Shown here one piece after another: positions 41,998 through 53,837 of a stretch of 64,000 nt of DNA. This stretch comes from Berberis thunbergii (lineage: Eukaryota; Streptophyta; Magnoliopsida; Ranunculales; Berberidaceae): positions 1-64,000 of the forward strand of contig QNQO01010761.1 in assembly GCA_003290165.1 (NCBI GenBank), read 5' to 3'. The notes beneath the pieces were generated by a model, which made no database searches, was not told the origin of the DNA, and was given only the letters and a program-made list of their open reading frames with translations. Positions within the stretch are counted from its first letter, which is position 1; every line of letters begins with the position of its first letter. The position numbers were made by a program, and so were the translations under genes.

Positions 41998-43378
41998 GGC
42001 AACGACTACTCCACACCACCTAAAGTATTGTACCACACCACCAAATCATTTTTTTCTCTCCCACACCCCTTTCTTTATTTCTCACGCCTCAACTTCTCTT
42101 CCACACCACCAATAAAAACTCAAAATTTAAAAAAATTTCTCTCATTCCCTCTCTTCTTCTTCTTTCTTCCCTTTCTTTTCTTCCCTTTTTTTCTCTTCCT
42201 TTCTTTTCCTCCCTCTTTTCTCCATTAGACACCACTATCACCCCGCCATCATCACCACCACCTCGCCACCCCCACTTATCTCCTCCCCGCCACCGCCACC
42301 TTCTCCTTCTTTTTTCCATCAAGCACCACCACCACCATGTCACCTCTCTCACCCTCTTTGTCTCTTAAAACATGATATTATCCCTGACTTTGGTTCAACT
42401 AATATGCTCGATCAAGACCGATTCTCAAGCTTGTCAACACAATAAATTTGTAGTACGTTGAGTTATCTAATAAACACAATTTGAATCACTTGAAAATGTT
42501 TTAAAATGAGCAAGTTATGGTCATTTTATTAAAGTCGCACAAATCTGTCTCGCATTGAAAATGAGGTAGTGTCCCTGACTTTCGGTTAACTTATATGCTC
42601 GATTGAGACTGATTCTCAACCTCATCAAAGCACAAAAATTATAGTACTCTAAGTTATCTAATAAAAATTTTTGAATCAATTAAAAATGTTTTGAAATAAG
42701 AAAGTTATAGCCATTTTACTAAAGTAAGGCAAATCTGTCCAGAAAAAAAAAATTGTTTTCACCCATTCATATTAAGCAATTTGAGGATTGGGCGAAACTT
42801 CACCGAAAACAATGCAAGGATTAGGAGAAACTTCGCATTAGTCTGGGTGAAGTTTTGCCGAATCCTTGCATTGCCCAATGCGAATGGGTGAAAACCGACT
42901 TTTCAGACAGATTTGCATGACTTTAGTAAAATGGTCATAACTTTTTCATTTCAAAACATTTTCAAGTGATTCAAATTGTATTTATTAGATAACTCAGAGT
43001 ACTACAATTTTTATGAGTTGATCAGCTTGATAATCAGTCTCAATCGAGCACATAATTTTGACAAAGTTAGGAACACTACCCCATTTTCAATGCGAGATAG
43101 ATTTACGCGACTTCAGTAAAATGAGCATAACTTTCTCATTTCAAAGCATTTTCAAGTGATTCAAATTGTATTTATTAGATAACTCATATTATTACAATTT
43201 TTATGTTATGAGCTTGAAAGTCAGTCTCAATTGAGGGTTTAAATTGGTCGAAAGTCACCCTATTTTTATGTTACTGTTTTTTCAAAAACAGTTTTTTTTA
43301 GTAGTGTGGGTTAGTAGAAAAAAAAAAGTACATGGTGGTGTGAGACAATACTTTAGGTGGTGTGGAGTAGTCGTTGTC
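41998..43378. mobile_element. Fold-back Mutator-like element, 9-bp TSD
   Basis: Long terminal inverted repeats start GGCAACGACTACTCCACACC on the left and GACAACGACTACTCCACACC (reversed) on the right, extending more than 50 bp. Flanks ATTTATTAA (41989-41997) and ATCTATTAA (43379-43387) give a 9-bp duplication with one mismatch, as for Mutator-like elements. Inside, each half has two ~190-bp units (GTTATCTAATAA / TTATTAGATAAC cores) in opposite orientation about an axis near 42835, so most of the element is one large hairpin. Terminal pyrimidine- and CCACC-rich tracts follow the left end. No transposase. Confidence 0.88.
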
Positions 43379-43387
43379 ATCTATTAA

Positions 43388-44330
43388 AATGAAGCCTACA
43401 TACCAAGAAATGAAACAAACATGAAATCAATATATAATTAGAAATCAAGGGAGTTGTTTCAAAAATTTACTAAAAAAACTCCAAAATATTTCAATAAATG
43501 ATAATTAGAATAAACTCGAAATTTATGAAAATAAAACTCCAAAATTTGTCGAAAAAGCGTTCGAAAATATGAAAATGTGATCACTGAGTTTTGTGTTTTT
43601 AGCAAAAAAAATTGAATTTTACGAAGAAAAATTTCAAATTTATTCGAAATATCCTTGAATTTAAATTTTGCCTTTTTTCATAATTCAAAAAAAAGCGAAA
43701 ATTTCAATGAGATTTTGTAAATTTTCGCGAAAACTCATTCCATGCTCAATGCTACAAATAAAAGTAAAATAATATTCAAATCAATGTACAGTAAATGACC
43801 ATAACCTCATTGTTGTAAACAATATCAGATGTATCTTACCCATGAAAATTTTAGTGGGTAACTCAATAACATCCATTAATTATTTAAACAGAGGTCTTAA
43901 TTTTATTGTTATTTCCTCTTTGTTTTAAGAAATGCAAAATATAGATCATGACGCACATCCATTACAAGGTCAAAATACAAGAATTCAATACCACTAGAAT
44001 TTATCATGCAGACTCTGACAGCATCAACCTTCTCATTAGTTTTCCAGCTTAGCCATGTTGGATTAGGCTCCCCTCCATAAATACAAGCCCTCATCCTACT
44101 CTTCACATGCATGCCAATCAGTTATAAAATATCAGATTTATGGGTCCGACAAAAAATGAACATTAGAATAAACAACACTAGTAAAAAAAATTCCCTTGAC
44201 CCATTCCTTGTATCTCAAGGAAACTTAATAAGGTTATGTAGATGACTTTCTACAAGCCATTATAGAGTGTAAGGAGGAGAGAAATCGAGGTGGAAAGCAC
44301 AACTGGGAGAGACAGAATCAAACAAGCTTG
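43388..44330. other. No recognised gene
   Basis: AT-rich sequence. A minus-strand frame at 44112-43909 reads MHVKSRMRACIYGGEPNPTW then LSWKTNEKVDAV and may be a decayed exon; I do not recognise it. Nothing else is supported. Confidence 0.35.
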
Positions 44331-45020
44331 TGTTACGCGCAAAAGCATTTAAAATATCGAAACGTGAAGTTACAAATTAAAGACTAGTAATAGAGATAAT
44401 AAATTTATGTGGTTCCACAAGTTTGCTTAAGTATACGAGGCAAAGATAAAAGTTTCCTATTAAATTTGAAGAATATATATAAATGGAGAGAGATTCCTAC
44501 ACAAATATATACGTGTCAATGACGCCACACATACACGCAAGGTGCGAACACAAACTCTCTCTTTCTTCTCACTTTTCTCTCACACAATACAAAAGAGGTA
44601 AAAAGAAAACCCTAACACACATACCCAAATAAGAAGAATAACTCAGAGGATGGATACTTTCAAATGGGGAAACTCATTCTTCTTTTATAGCCACTCAATG
44701 GTGGTGGTAGAGCTTCTTCAAGGTTCTTATCCAGCACCTTCTTCTCCTTCCTCAAAGGTCAACACATTTTAAAAGGTCGGAGTTTTCAGCATTGAGGAGA
44801 TGGTGGAGGCTTCTCCCACCTACTTCTTTAACCAACATCTTCAACAAATCCGGCTTAAAATTTCCAGTTGCTGTCAACTTCTCAAAGTATAGAACTATTT
44901 CTTGCAGCTCCTTCCATCTTCTACAGGTTGTTGAAGACAAACCTATGCTGCCAATTTGTTGCCGACAAGCTCTGCCAGCTGGTTCAAATTGAGGTATATT
45001 CTACAATTTGTTTTTCAATA
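44331..45020 (-). repeat. 3' LTR of the minus-strand copia element
   Basis: Starts TGTTACGCGC and ends TTTTTCAATA on the plus strand; aligns with 58182-58834 through shared blocks (AATGGAGAGAG, GAAGAATAACTC, CATTCTTCTTTTATAGCC, GAGGTAT). About 690 bp. Confidence 0.85.
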
Positions 45021-45099
45021 ATTCTCCACCTCAGTGAAGATTTCAAAATTTGAGCCAGTCACAACAAATACAGACAAACCAATGTAATTTATTCAAAAC

Positions 45100-46240
45100 A
45101 TAATCACATACTTCAACTCTTCAAATGCGCTTGCATCCTCCATATTCACTCGAAGGTTCCATACACCATAACATGCTCAAACTAACAAACCAACTCCACC
45201 TTGGATAGGATGAAGTTTCGAATCAAAACATCAAGAAACATAATGTTCACAAACATCCATGTTCCATGTCTTCATATTTTCTATCAAATGTTTTTTCAAC
45301 AACTCGTGCAAAACCTTCTCACTTTTACTGCCTACACGCAATGCCAAACCCTCGAGGTATCCGTACGAATATCCTTGAAGCTATAAGTAACTCCACCAGA
45401 ACCTTCTCCCCTGCAAGAATTACAGGTTATCCTTTTGAACAGCCTTCATCAACAAAAGTGCACCAGAAACAACCTTTCGAGTTCTACCATTTACCATAAT
45501 CTTGTAACATTTTGACTCTAAAGCACTAACAGATATGATATTTGTCTTCAATCGGCTATATATCAAACATTATTCAAAACCCGAACAAGTCCGTTATGTA
45601 GATTCAACTTGATTTTACATGTCCCTGCAATTTTACATTTGTCATTGTTACCCATATGAAAAACACCACCATCAATATCTCTAAAGTTAGATAACTACTC
45701 ATTGTGAGGACACATGATAGGTTGAACCCGAATCAATAAGCCATTCATCAGAATGATTCACAAAACGCTGAACTTGCCACCTGAGAATACACATCATCCT
45801 CATCTTCATCCGAATTGTACACCACATTTGCATTTTATTTCTTCTTATTTTCTATAAAAGCTTTCAACTTCTCACAATTAATCTTTCAATGGCCTTCTTA
45901 TGACAGATGGCACATTCATCATTCGGCATAAACCTTTTGTCCGCAGATGTTTCTCTTGACTGTGATCTTAATTTATCACCAACATATTTATTTTCAGATC
46001 TTTCCCTCACTACCAATACTTCAGACATTTCATCCCTGAAACCTAGAGATCCATGATCCTAAATTCATAATTAAACAAAGTCGTAGAAATCTTATCATAG
46101 TTCAACTCTTTTTTTTCCATTAACTAAGTTGTAATGAGATATTGATATTCTTCAGGAACGAAATTCGAATGGCGCAAACCATTGTAATTTCTAAAACAAC
46201 TTTTTCCAAATTCAATAGGTTAGCAATAAGCCTATTAAAC
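45100..46240 (-). pseudogene. Copia gag C-terminus, zinc knuckle, protease and pre-integrase remnant
   Basis: From 46240 down: FNRLIANLLNLEK, a broken zinc knuckle ECAICHK then GH (about 45910), protease active site DEWLIDSGSTYHVSS (about 45745-45700), SRLKTNIISVSALESK and VSGALLLMKAVQ of the protease/pre-integrase region (about 45560-45430), then text leading straight to the purine tract. No integrase core, RT or RNase H follows. Many stops interrupt the frame. Confidence 0.8.
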
Positions 46241-46432
46241 TGATGCAAATTTTACTAACCTAAATTAATAGGGTAAATTAACATGATTGTAATACCGTAA
46301 GTGCACGATTATCTAACTAGTAGACAATGAGAAATACGGTTCAATCCCACGAAGATTGAAGACAACTAAAAACCAAAATTTATTTTGATTGAAAATTCAA
46401 GGTGAGGCGTTACAACAATTGAAAATTATAAC

Positions 46433-47117
46433 TGATGCAGTCATTTTTTGCTCTCTACTCTAACCTAGTCATGCTGGCCTGTTTGACATGCACAAGTAGA
46501 ACACATGTCACAGACCACCGTGGGGTGGCTGATGGCACTCCGATGCTAAAGTCATACAAGGATCCGAGGAAGGTGTAATGTTGTAACAGGGAATTTTTAG
46601 CATACCTTAGCATACCAACCTCATGTCTTATGTCTTATTTATAGTGCAAGGAGTCCTGGTTTAACCAGGCCATCGTAGGCGTAGATTAGAGAGGAGATCT
46701 TCGTGGAGATCCCTTTCTAATTAGGAGTCGTGATGTAGGAGAGAAGTTTCATGTTAGCTCTGTGCTTCTAGATACGCAGGAGATAGTTCTCAATCCGAGA
46801 GCATTCTGTGTCCGTGGAAGGGAGTTTCTCTATGTGGAAGATACTCTGGTGTTCACTTCCTAGTTTCGAGCAAATAGCAGCTGTGGTTGCCCGTCCGATG
46901 CAGATCCTTGAGATACTTGCTTGATAAAGGGCTTACGAGTATTGAGGATAGCTGTGAGACGTGTGGGCCTAGCATGCTATGAGAGTCTGAGTCTGCCTAG
47001 CGGGCTGAGAACCACTCGGGCTGTATCCGTATTGGGCTGTTGCTTGAACCCATAGTTCCTTGAGATCATCATTACACGTGTACGGCTTAGGGGTGTTACC
47101 ATTTTCATATATCATCA
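46433..47117 (-). repeat. 3' LTR of the second Tat element
   Basis: TGATGCAGTC...ATATATCATCA, 685 bp; aligns with 53838-55088 (minus its TRIM) and with 4169-4850. Confidence 0.9.
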
Positions 47118-47326
47118 GCTACTCCCCCCCCTCGAGTTAGTGGGTAGTCACATCGATTTGCTAAATGTATCGTTCATTCTGATTGAGTCGTGCGCTACAT
47201 TAATTGAACGTGCATTGGTTCGGTGGAAAATAGGCAGGAACCCATCGACTATAATAGGTCATCCACAAGGCAGGGTCTAACTCTTCTACTTTTCTTATTT
47301 TCGAAGATATCATTCTGATTATAAGA

Positions 47327-49450
47327 GTGTTTGTCTTCCCCATGGCCCAGGAAGATCTTCTTGATGATGATGTCTTGGCTGAGGGACTAGAGTTTTTTGA
47401 AGACAAGTTGGTGTCTAAACCTAGCCTTGCTTATATTCGTACTAGGTTTGGAGTCCCAGAGGATCTGCCGTTCTACCTTCTAACGGGCGACCAGACGCCA
47501 ATGTCGCCTCTGGATGGTCTTATCTGTTTGCACTGGGGGATGCTTCAAACTAGACTGTGTTTCCTGGTTTTGGACGTGATATGGGAATTTTTTAATCTGC
47601 TCGGGATTTCCTCAGCTTAGTTGGGACCCAATGGATACAGGGTTATCCTCATGATTATGCTTCGTGCTAAGAAGGCCGACGTTAGCGTGACACCGCGGAT
47701 GATCCAGTTGTTTACCGCTCCTAGGCTGCAGAGCAATGCTACCTATAAGTTGAGGACGACAAAGTGCTTCGGTAGACTGCCTGATGACTTCAAGTTCTGG
47801 CAGAAGTTTTGTTTCTTATCCCTGCAGATTCGAAGTATTTTTTATGCAAGGGTTGTCTGCTCGAACAACAGTTCAGCCCGCTTCGTAAGTTTGACTATTT
47901 TCTTGCAACTTTTATATTTTGCAGGGATGTTCCCTACTACTCCTCTTACTTTGGAAGAGCGAACCACCATGAAAAAATTTTGTGACTTGCCTCAAAAGGA
48001 GGTGATTGATGCAATAAGAGTTTTCAACTTCATCTGCAGTGGGCTGCGGGATAACTGGTACGTAGCCCCCACGTTGTACCGAGAGACGCGCATTAAGTCG
48101 GAAGATGGCCCCTTTCAAAAAGAGGAAGGCTACTAGAGTCAATACGCTTGTCTTGTCTGATGTGGATGAGCCATCTGAGACGCTTGCTTACTTTATGAAC
48201 AAGAAGTCCCGTGATAGAGTTGGTTCGTCTTCAGCGCGACCCACTCCACCGAGAAAGGAGAGCGAGTCTGCTAGGCCTATTGAGGGGGAGTCTAACGTTC
48301 CTGGCTTGGAGGAAGATTATCTGAAGTTGGTGAGAGTCAAAGATGGGTCAAAACTAAGTGACGCGCAAGTCGAGGATTCAAATGACCGACTGGTGTGGGT
48401 TGCAATGGTTGCTTCTGCTGGCGCTAATTCGTGTGGAGTCGTTCCAATAGAAGGCCCTTTTGAAGATTCACCCAAGGTAGTGGAATCAAATCGCCCCACT
48501 GATGATTTGCCTGAGAGTGGTCGTGGTACCGGTCACATTATCTGTAGTCCGCATGGTTCAGCGTCTCGTCAAGGGCCACAGTTAGCAGTGTTGGAGAACC
48601 CTTTGGATACTTCGATTCCTCATCTGCCTCCGGATTCTGTTGAGTCGTCTCGCAGTACAGGGTCGATTGTTCTTGATAAAGGAAAAACCACGGTAGAGAG
48701 TCTGAAGACGGTGGTGACCGTGAAGAGTGGTCTTGGCGTAGTTCCAGATCAGGGGTTTTTTCATCCTGGCGTGCGGATAAGCCTGATTGCACCAGACTTG
48801 GTGAAGATGAGCTCGCAGGTCTGGCACCGAGCTCAAAACTCGAAGAGGATTCGCTTGAAGGGTATATGGATACGGGTTTGAAGTACCTTATGTTGGGTAT
48901 GTCTCATATGAACCACCCAGCCATTGCTGGAACAAAAGTCGAGGTGACTCGTGAGAGAGTGTACATCTTGGAGTGTGTCTTCTCGCATGTGTAGATGTTG
49001 TATTCTAATGCGCTCCATGAAATACAGTGACTTAAGAAGCTGGCCGAAAATATGCAGTTGGATCAATCAATTGAGGTTCAAAAGGTTCGTTTGGAGGACA
49101 TTGAGCACAAATTGGTAGATGCAGTGTCCGAGAGGATTGGACTTGGCAGGAGCTGAGCCAGATACGCCTAGAAGTCGAGGTTGCGCAGGAGGTTGTGGAT
49201 AAAACGCTTTCTAAGCTACAATCATTTGCTGAAGAGTGCTTCAAAGAAAGCTGGTTGGGTCAGTGAGAAGCAACAATTGGAATCCAATGTGGATTTCTAT
49301 GCTCGAGAAACGAGTAAGCACGAAGACCAGCTGGAGCTGGGGTGACATAAACTTAGTGTTGTGAAGAGCAGTCTCAAGTTGATGCGTTGACTGGTAAGTT
49401 GGAGCTGCTGGGGCGTGAACTTATTGATGCGAGAGGAAGAGCTTCTCCAG
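47327..49450 (+). pseudogene. Accessory antisense ORF of the second Tat element, partly open
   Basis: Plus-strand frames lie next to the 3' LTR, opposite to gag. 47327-47620 (start MFVFPMAQEDLLDDDVLAEG) ends in a stop just before LGPNGYRVILMIMLRAKK (47621-48136). Together they form the hydrophobic, PNGY-containing core of the Transposase_28-like accessory protein of Tat elements. A candidate intron GTAAGTTTGACT...TATTTTGCAG at about 47885-47922 would join SAR to GMFPTTPLTLEERTTMKKFC. Then comes a basic, Ser-rich segment (48105-48881, MAPFKKRKATRVNTLVL) and a Gln/Glu-rich, coiled-coil-like part to about 49400 with stops. Function unknown; not obviously translatable. Confidence 0.6.
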
Positions 49451-49729
49451 GAACAAGGCAAATGTTAGTTCTGTTGGGTCGTACATGGCCGGGTGGAGCT
49501 AATGTCGTTGATGAAGGAGGAGCGTCCGGAGTGGGACCTTGATCTTATAAGAAGGTGTCATATGTAGACTTGTTTGTCTCTTCTGCGTTGTTGTACGAAG
49601 AGGATGATTCGGTCCCTGAGTGTGAAGGTGTCATATGTTAGGATGCCAATCCATTTGAGTGTGAAGGTGTTGACTTGGCTAGATTCATATTTGCGTCCGC
49701 TGGTTGAGAAGGACAACGGAGATCATGTG

Positions 49730-50560
49730 GCGAGCTGCTTGAGACTCCCACCATTCAAATCATTTACGACTGAACAAGGCATACGACAGATTCAAAGAGC
49801 AAGGGTTTGGCGATCAGGCTGAAGAGCAGTGGTCCCGAGGCAAGCCATCGGAATCGGTTCAAGACTAACTAGGCTTCCACCATCCGAATCATTTACGACC
49901 GATCAAGGCCACGCTGAAGAGTGGTGATCCCACGGCAAGTCGTTGGAATCAGTTCGGGACTAACTGGGCTCACACCTTCTAGACTATCTACACACTCGCA
50001 TTGGGGGCTACAAGTCTAGGGTTTCATCAGATGCTTTCGTCACTAGTCGTCACCAGTTAGGCTTACCTGATTAGGTTCGACAATCATTGTCCGTGAAGGG
50101 GGAAATGATCCCTGGCAAGTCATTATCGGACGTGATAGCACTTATTAGACTCACACTTCCTAAATCGTCGATGCATGCGCTAGGCGGACTAGGTGTCAGG
50201 ATGAACCAGAAGTTATCATCATCAGTCATGGTTGACTAAGCTTGCCTGATTTGAAAGGAGGTTTCGCATGTTAAGGGTCGTGTGAACCTGATCCATCTAC
50301 GTGGCACATGGTGTGGAGGAAGTTACCTTAAACCGGCTAGTAATCGCAGGTACGATCCCTATGTCAAGGTTGACTAGGATCTTTTGGTGTCCGTGCCATG
50401 CATGTGACAAGGTGTTGTTTGATTATCAGGTTGGGCCCATGGGCTCGTAGAAAAAGGGCTAGGGTTTCTTGCACAGTGAGTTGTGTGTACGGTGCAAGTT
50501 GCATGACGGTTGAGTATCGGTTACTCCCCCCCAATTGATGGGGTTGGGTGCAGCGCTATT
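49730..50560. repeat. Diverged tandem repeats in the Tat 3' region
   Basis: About two and a half units of roughly 110-130 bp sharing CCACCATCCGAATCATTTAC, GCTGAAGAGTGGTGATCCC and GGCAAGTCGTTGGAATC, followed by single copies of text related to the 135-bp array of the first Tat element (GAAATGATCCCTGGCAAGTC). Confidence 0.65.
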
Positions 50561-51940
50561 AATTGATTGATGTGTTTTGCATAGTTTTTTTGGGAACTGT
50601 CATCTTCCGTTTTGCAGACGCTATTTAGTACTTAGCACTTAATGCTTGAGTGCCTGTTTGGTGAAACATTATATCTATATAATGGTGTTTCCCAATCGAT
50701 GTAGGCAGTACCTCTTGCAGAATTTATTTCCTGTAGGGTCTGGAGAAGATCTTTGGGTTTTCCAAAGGCTGAGGGAAATGCTTTGGGTTTTTCAAAGGCT
50801 GAAGTTGGATCTCTATCACCGGAAAAGTTCTAATGTTTACCTCGACTAGGCATGGTGATAGTTGTTATTATGCGTGGTCACCTGATATGGGTGGGCACAT
50901 AGTTGATCCGCTGAGATCTCATAATTCCTTCTTATATCGCGGAGAAGTAGTACGGATTTATTACCAAAGGAGATGCCCTGGTGTTGCACCGTACCAAATG
51001 CATCCTCGTGTGCTCGGATCCCATGGTTGACCAGTAGCTGATCGAAGTGTTTGTTGATGTGTGATGTCTCCGGGTGTGGTATCTTTCAGCCACACCGGGT
51101 ATCGCATGTGTGAAAAGTGGCCTCCCTTGGCAGCACTGTGAGACCTCTTGTGGACATCCTATTTTTAAGCTTCAAAGCTGTTTGAGGAAGTGCCCTGAAC
51201 GAGATAAGCGGCTCGCCGAGAGGTGTTCAACGTCACAACAAGGGTGTCTCGATGGGATGATGTGACGGATCATCCCGACTGCTCAGTCCTTTCAATCCCC
51301 TCTTATACTTAGTATTTATCTTGGGAAGGGGTCGACCATCTCCCACTCTCTTGACTACATTGTCGTCTTCAGAAGGGGTCAAACAACTTTTATCTTTTCT
51401 CTCACTTGCAAACCGCATGTAGTATGTAATCTTTTGTATCTACCTCGAGGCGTTCGCAGTATGTAGTTTTTTTGTATCCGCCTCAAAGTGTTTGTTGTTA
51501 CATCTTTCCAATAATCAATAGAGTTTATTTCTGTATTTCTTGTTGTATTTCTTAAATGATCGAAAATCACATAAGTCTCTTGAGAACTCTAAACTCAATA
51601 TTGACTTTGGAAAGGGAAACAAACAACTTTAAATTAAACTAACTTTTGACGGAGATGATGTGATCATGGCCTTGAAACGAGTTCGGATTGCCTTAGAGGA
51701 TCTTTCGGCGAACTATTGAGGTTCAAAAAGTCTACTGAAGAGTAAATCTTGTAGAGGGGCGGATCTTCTTTCTAACGAAGTGTCGGAAGATGTGCCCCTG
51801 CTTGACATGGGGTCCTTCTAACTTGCCAAGCAGAAGAACTTGATGTTGTTGTACTGCTTGAATCGGACTACTCTGCAAGATGTTGCTGGATCTGGGAACA
51901 CTCTATCTATTTTTGTATAGCGTAATGGCATCCTCGTGCC
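50561..51940. other. Tat interior with no recognisable pol text
   Basis: Lies where RT, RNase H and integrase should be. Small frames (50646-50849, 50833-51030) show no domain I recognise. One short repeat is visible at about 50740-50800 (GGGTTTTCCAAAGGCTGAGG / GGTTTTTCAAAGGCTGAAG). Confidence 0.5.
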
Positions 51941-51949
51941 GCTGGTCAG

Positions 51950-52110
51950 TCTCCACGTGTAGTGCCTTCAGAGTAGTTAGAAGTATACTTAACACACTGA
52001 TGAAGGGTGGAGACCACTGCCTCCATTTTATGGAGCCATGGCCTTCCCAGGATGAGATTGTATGACGATGGTACGTCTACCACCATGAAGTCTAGAAATT
52101 AGACCTTCCT
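51950..52110 (-). pseudogene. Tat protease fragment
   Basis: Minus-strand text FMVVDVPSSYNLILGRPWLH is the C-terminal hallmark of the gypsy aspartic protease, the same block as at about 26760 in the first Tat element. The upstream active site is not clearly readable. The frame fades after the ILGRPWLH block and the rest of pol is missing. Confidence 0.75.
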
Positions 52111-52433
52111 TAGTCGTGGCTCAAAAGCTATTGCGGCTAGCCACATCCTTCTGACGGGGAAGCACTTTTCCACTCTTAATCCGATCAGTGGGTGCTCTGA
52201 TGGCATTAGGCTTTGCTACTTGAGGTCCATGCTGCAGAAAGCATAGTAGAATAGAACGTTGAGCGAGATTCATGTGTCAATGAGGGCTCTATTCACTTCC
52301 CACTTTACGATGGACACAAAGATGACCAAAACGTCGTTATGTGGCACTCGGACTCCGTCTAAGTTCCTGTCTATGAAGGTCAAAGTGGCAAACATGTTTG
52401 TCCTCATCCGCGGGTTGTGTCCGCGTATCCAAC

Positions 52434-53762
52434 TTATTTTAGCTTGCCTTTTCGGATCCAGTACTCCACTTCATACCTTAGACTCTTGCAGTCATTGGTG
52501 TTGTGGTCACCTTCTTTGTGGTACGCACAGTACTTGTCGTTATCCCATCTGGCAAGGTTTTTGCGTGTTTTCGGGGGCCACTTTAATTCCACCCAGTTCT
52601 TCATGGAGTTGACTACATCCGACAGATTAACGTTTAGGGGTGTCACAACCCTGAACCCAACGAAATTGGATGATTTCACAGGCCTGGGCCGACCAGGGTC
52701 AGGCTTGCTATCGTTGTGTTTCCTTTTGCTCCACTCTTCATCCTCGCGCCTTTTCCTTCCTTCATATCCCTCAAAGCATAGGGCTTTCTATCACCTTCGA
52801 TTTCCCTCTTGGATGTCCTTGATTCCTCCAAGGTGATGTGTTTCTAGACGTTCTTAAGGAGCTCCACCATGTCCAGAGAGGGCTCCAAGGTAAGGTCCTT
52901 GAAGAGATTTACTTCTCTGAGGCCCGCAATGAAGGCTGTGACAGCTGTATTGTCGTTGCATCCATCGATGAGGGTCAGCTCGTTGTCAAAGCACATGACA
53001 TACTCTCGGAGCGTCTCGCCAGACCTCTGCCTTATAGAGAGTATGTAGTGTGGGCCTTTTCTGAAGCGGGTCAGGAATTCCTTCGCCAGTGTTTTAAAAG
53101 AATCAATTGACTTCAACAGAAGGCTGTGGAACCACGTCAATGCAAGGCCTTTGAGACTGGTAGGAAAGGTTATGCACATGACGGATTCAGATCCTTCTTT
53201 GATAGCCATCACGTGCTGGTAGTAGCGTAAATGATCAAAGGGATCGGTGTTCCCATCGTAGGAATCTAGCTTCGAGGGAGTGAACTTCCTTGGGAAAGCC
53301 TCGTTCATTATCCGGTCTACGAATGGCGGGACAGAGAGGCGATACAGGACATCAAGATCATGTGCTCTTCTGCGGACGAGATTCCCGGAGCCGGGCCTCT
53401 CTGTTCTAGTGGTGAGCTCGGCGTTAGCCACATAACCTTCTTACTCCAGTAAAAACTAACAAGGGCTAGGCTCTCTTGCGCCTATTCCCAATCATCCTCC
53501 GGTGGCGGAGGCTCGTGCTGCTCCTGGTTTTCATTAGCAACGATAGATTATGTTGTGCGAGCGTCCCCATCGCCTTGATGACCTGCTGTATCTGAGACAT
53601 TAGCACATCGATTTTGGGGTCCACCCTAACTGTCGTCTGCACATGGGCGTGAGTTGGCTGCCTGTGTATGGCAGGAACTTCTAAAAGAGGATGTATAGGG
53701 ACAGCTTGAGCATTGGATGTGTTTCCTGGTTCTTCGTTGTTGCGTGATCTGGTGGTCACCAT
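52434..53762 (-). pseudogene. Tat gag, three readable blocks
   Basis: From ATG at 53762: MVTTRSRNNEEPGNTSNAQA, then VDPKIDVLMSQIQQVIKAMG (stop at about 53466). The next block, 53431-52844, is the gag core: PRKFTPSKLDSYDGNTDPFD, LKGLALTWFHSL and RFRKGPHYILSIRQRSGETL. A third block, 52679-52434, holds the zinc knuckle region KYCAYHKEGDHNTNDCKSL. Stops separate the blocks. Gag would form the particle; here it is broken. The first Tat element retains the same text in poorer condition. Confidence 0.8.
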
Positions 53763-53816
53763 CTCTTTGAGTTTTGGTAGGAGACGACGCTTAGTCTAAA
53801 ATTAAGAACTAGGTTG

Positions 53817-53834
53817 TCCCCACGGACGGCGCCA
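53817..53834 (-). other. Tat primer binding site
   Basis: On the minus strand TGGCGCCGTCCGTGGGGA follows the LTR end ...CATCA by three bases. I do not assign the tRNA with certainty. Confidence 0.7.
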
Positions 53835-53837
53835 AAC

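Noticed and set aside
42089..42352. 87-codon basic minus-strand frame in the Mutator-like element
   Set aside because: Produced by pyrimidine-rich and CCACC repeats; the product is a simple Arg/Glu/Trp repeat.
48538..49244. Several minus-strand frames of 60-84 codons opposite the accessory ORF
   Set aside because: Shadow frames of the plus-strand accessory ORF without recognisable domains; RT or integrase motifs expected on this strand were looked for and not found.
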